DNA of 5,013 bases from Acidobacteriota bacterium. Its GTDB lineage: Bacteria; Acidobacteriota; Thermoanaerobaculia; Thermoanaerobaculales; Sulfomarinibacteraceae. The notes under the pieces were generated by a model. It was not told where the DNA came from, did no database searches, and worked only from the letters and a program-made list of their open reading frames with translations. Of the stretch, positions 4,995 through 5,013 are shown one piece after another. The DNA lies in assembly GCA_030637805.1 (NCBI GenBank), contig DAOWFV010000086.1, forward strand, positions 1 to 5,013, in the 5' to 3' direction. Position numbers and translations under genes: made by a program. Within the stretch, counting starts at the first letter, position 1; each line of letters starts with the position of its first letter.

Positions 4995-5013
4995 GAGGAG
5001 AAGAGGAGAAGAG
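4995..5013 (+). repeat. Purine-rich GAGGAGAA tandem repeat at the window edge
   Basis: The 8-base unit GAGGAGAA occurs twice in tandem, plus three more bases, and is cut by the window end. It contains AGGAG-type cores and may be the ribosome binding region of a plus-strand gene starting beyond the window. Bases 4960-5013 otherwise hold no gene I can support. Confidence 0.4.

Noticed and set aside
4965..5013. Open frame starting MRNRPTRLCAEEKRRR and running off the right edge
   Set aside because: Only 16 codons are visible, there is no ribosome binding site, and the end is a purine repeat, so a gene cannot be supported.

Overview
This 5,013-base, GC-rich window looks like a chromosomal segment from a high-GC Gram-negative-type bacterium. 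A secreted or lipid-anchored sulfatase-superfamily protein with N-terminal beta-rich domains, and a Sat-CysC fusion, would fit Acidobacteriota, Myxococcota or deltaproteobacterial-type lineages. That placement is inference from gene style; no marker gene is present. I see no tRNA, rRNA, CRISPR array, insertion sequence or phage gene.

Layout, left to right. Minus strand, 1163 to the left edge: the first 387 codons of a sulfatase/alkaline-phosphatase-superfamily protein with an N-terminal signal sequence, two probable beta-sandwich modules, and the start of the catalytic domain, where Thr replaces the usual Cys/Ser. It lies 33 bases downstream of a minus-strand gene at 2924-1197 encoding a 575-residue ATP sulfurylase/APS kinase fusion. 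The kinase half has all its motifs. The sulfurylase half is well conserved in its framework but altered at its main active-site signatures. Next, 3072-2925 is a 148-base non-coding stretch holding a 42-base palindrome directly behind the regulator gene and a leader for the fusion gene whose ribosome binding site lies in one arm of an inverted repeat. Minus strand, 3546-3073: an Lrp/AsnC-family regulator. The AT-rich divergent region 3547-3681 carries a perfect TATAAT placed for a leaderless regulator transcript and three GAAT-based sites exactly 30 bases apart. Plus strand, 3682-4926: a 414-residue soluble protein I cannot assign to a family, followed by a weak terminator and a purine-rich tail.

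How the genes may work together (inference). The fusion and the sulfatase-like gene probably form one transcription unit concerned with sulfate activation and sulfate- or phosphate-ester turnover at the cell surface. The Lrp/AsnC protein most likely controls itself and the divergent 414-residue protein, which by analogy with other Lrp-type pairs may act in amino-acid metabolism. The points most worth following up are the altered sulfurylase active site, the unrecognised 414-residue protein, and the 30-base-phased operator-like array between the divergent genes.
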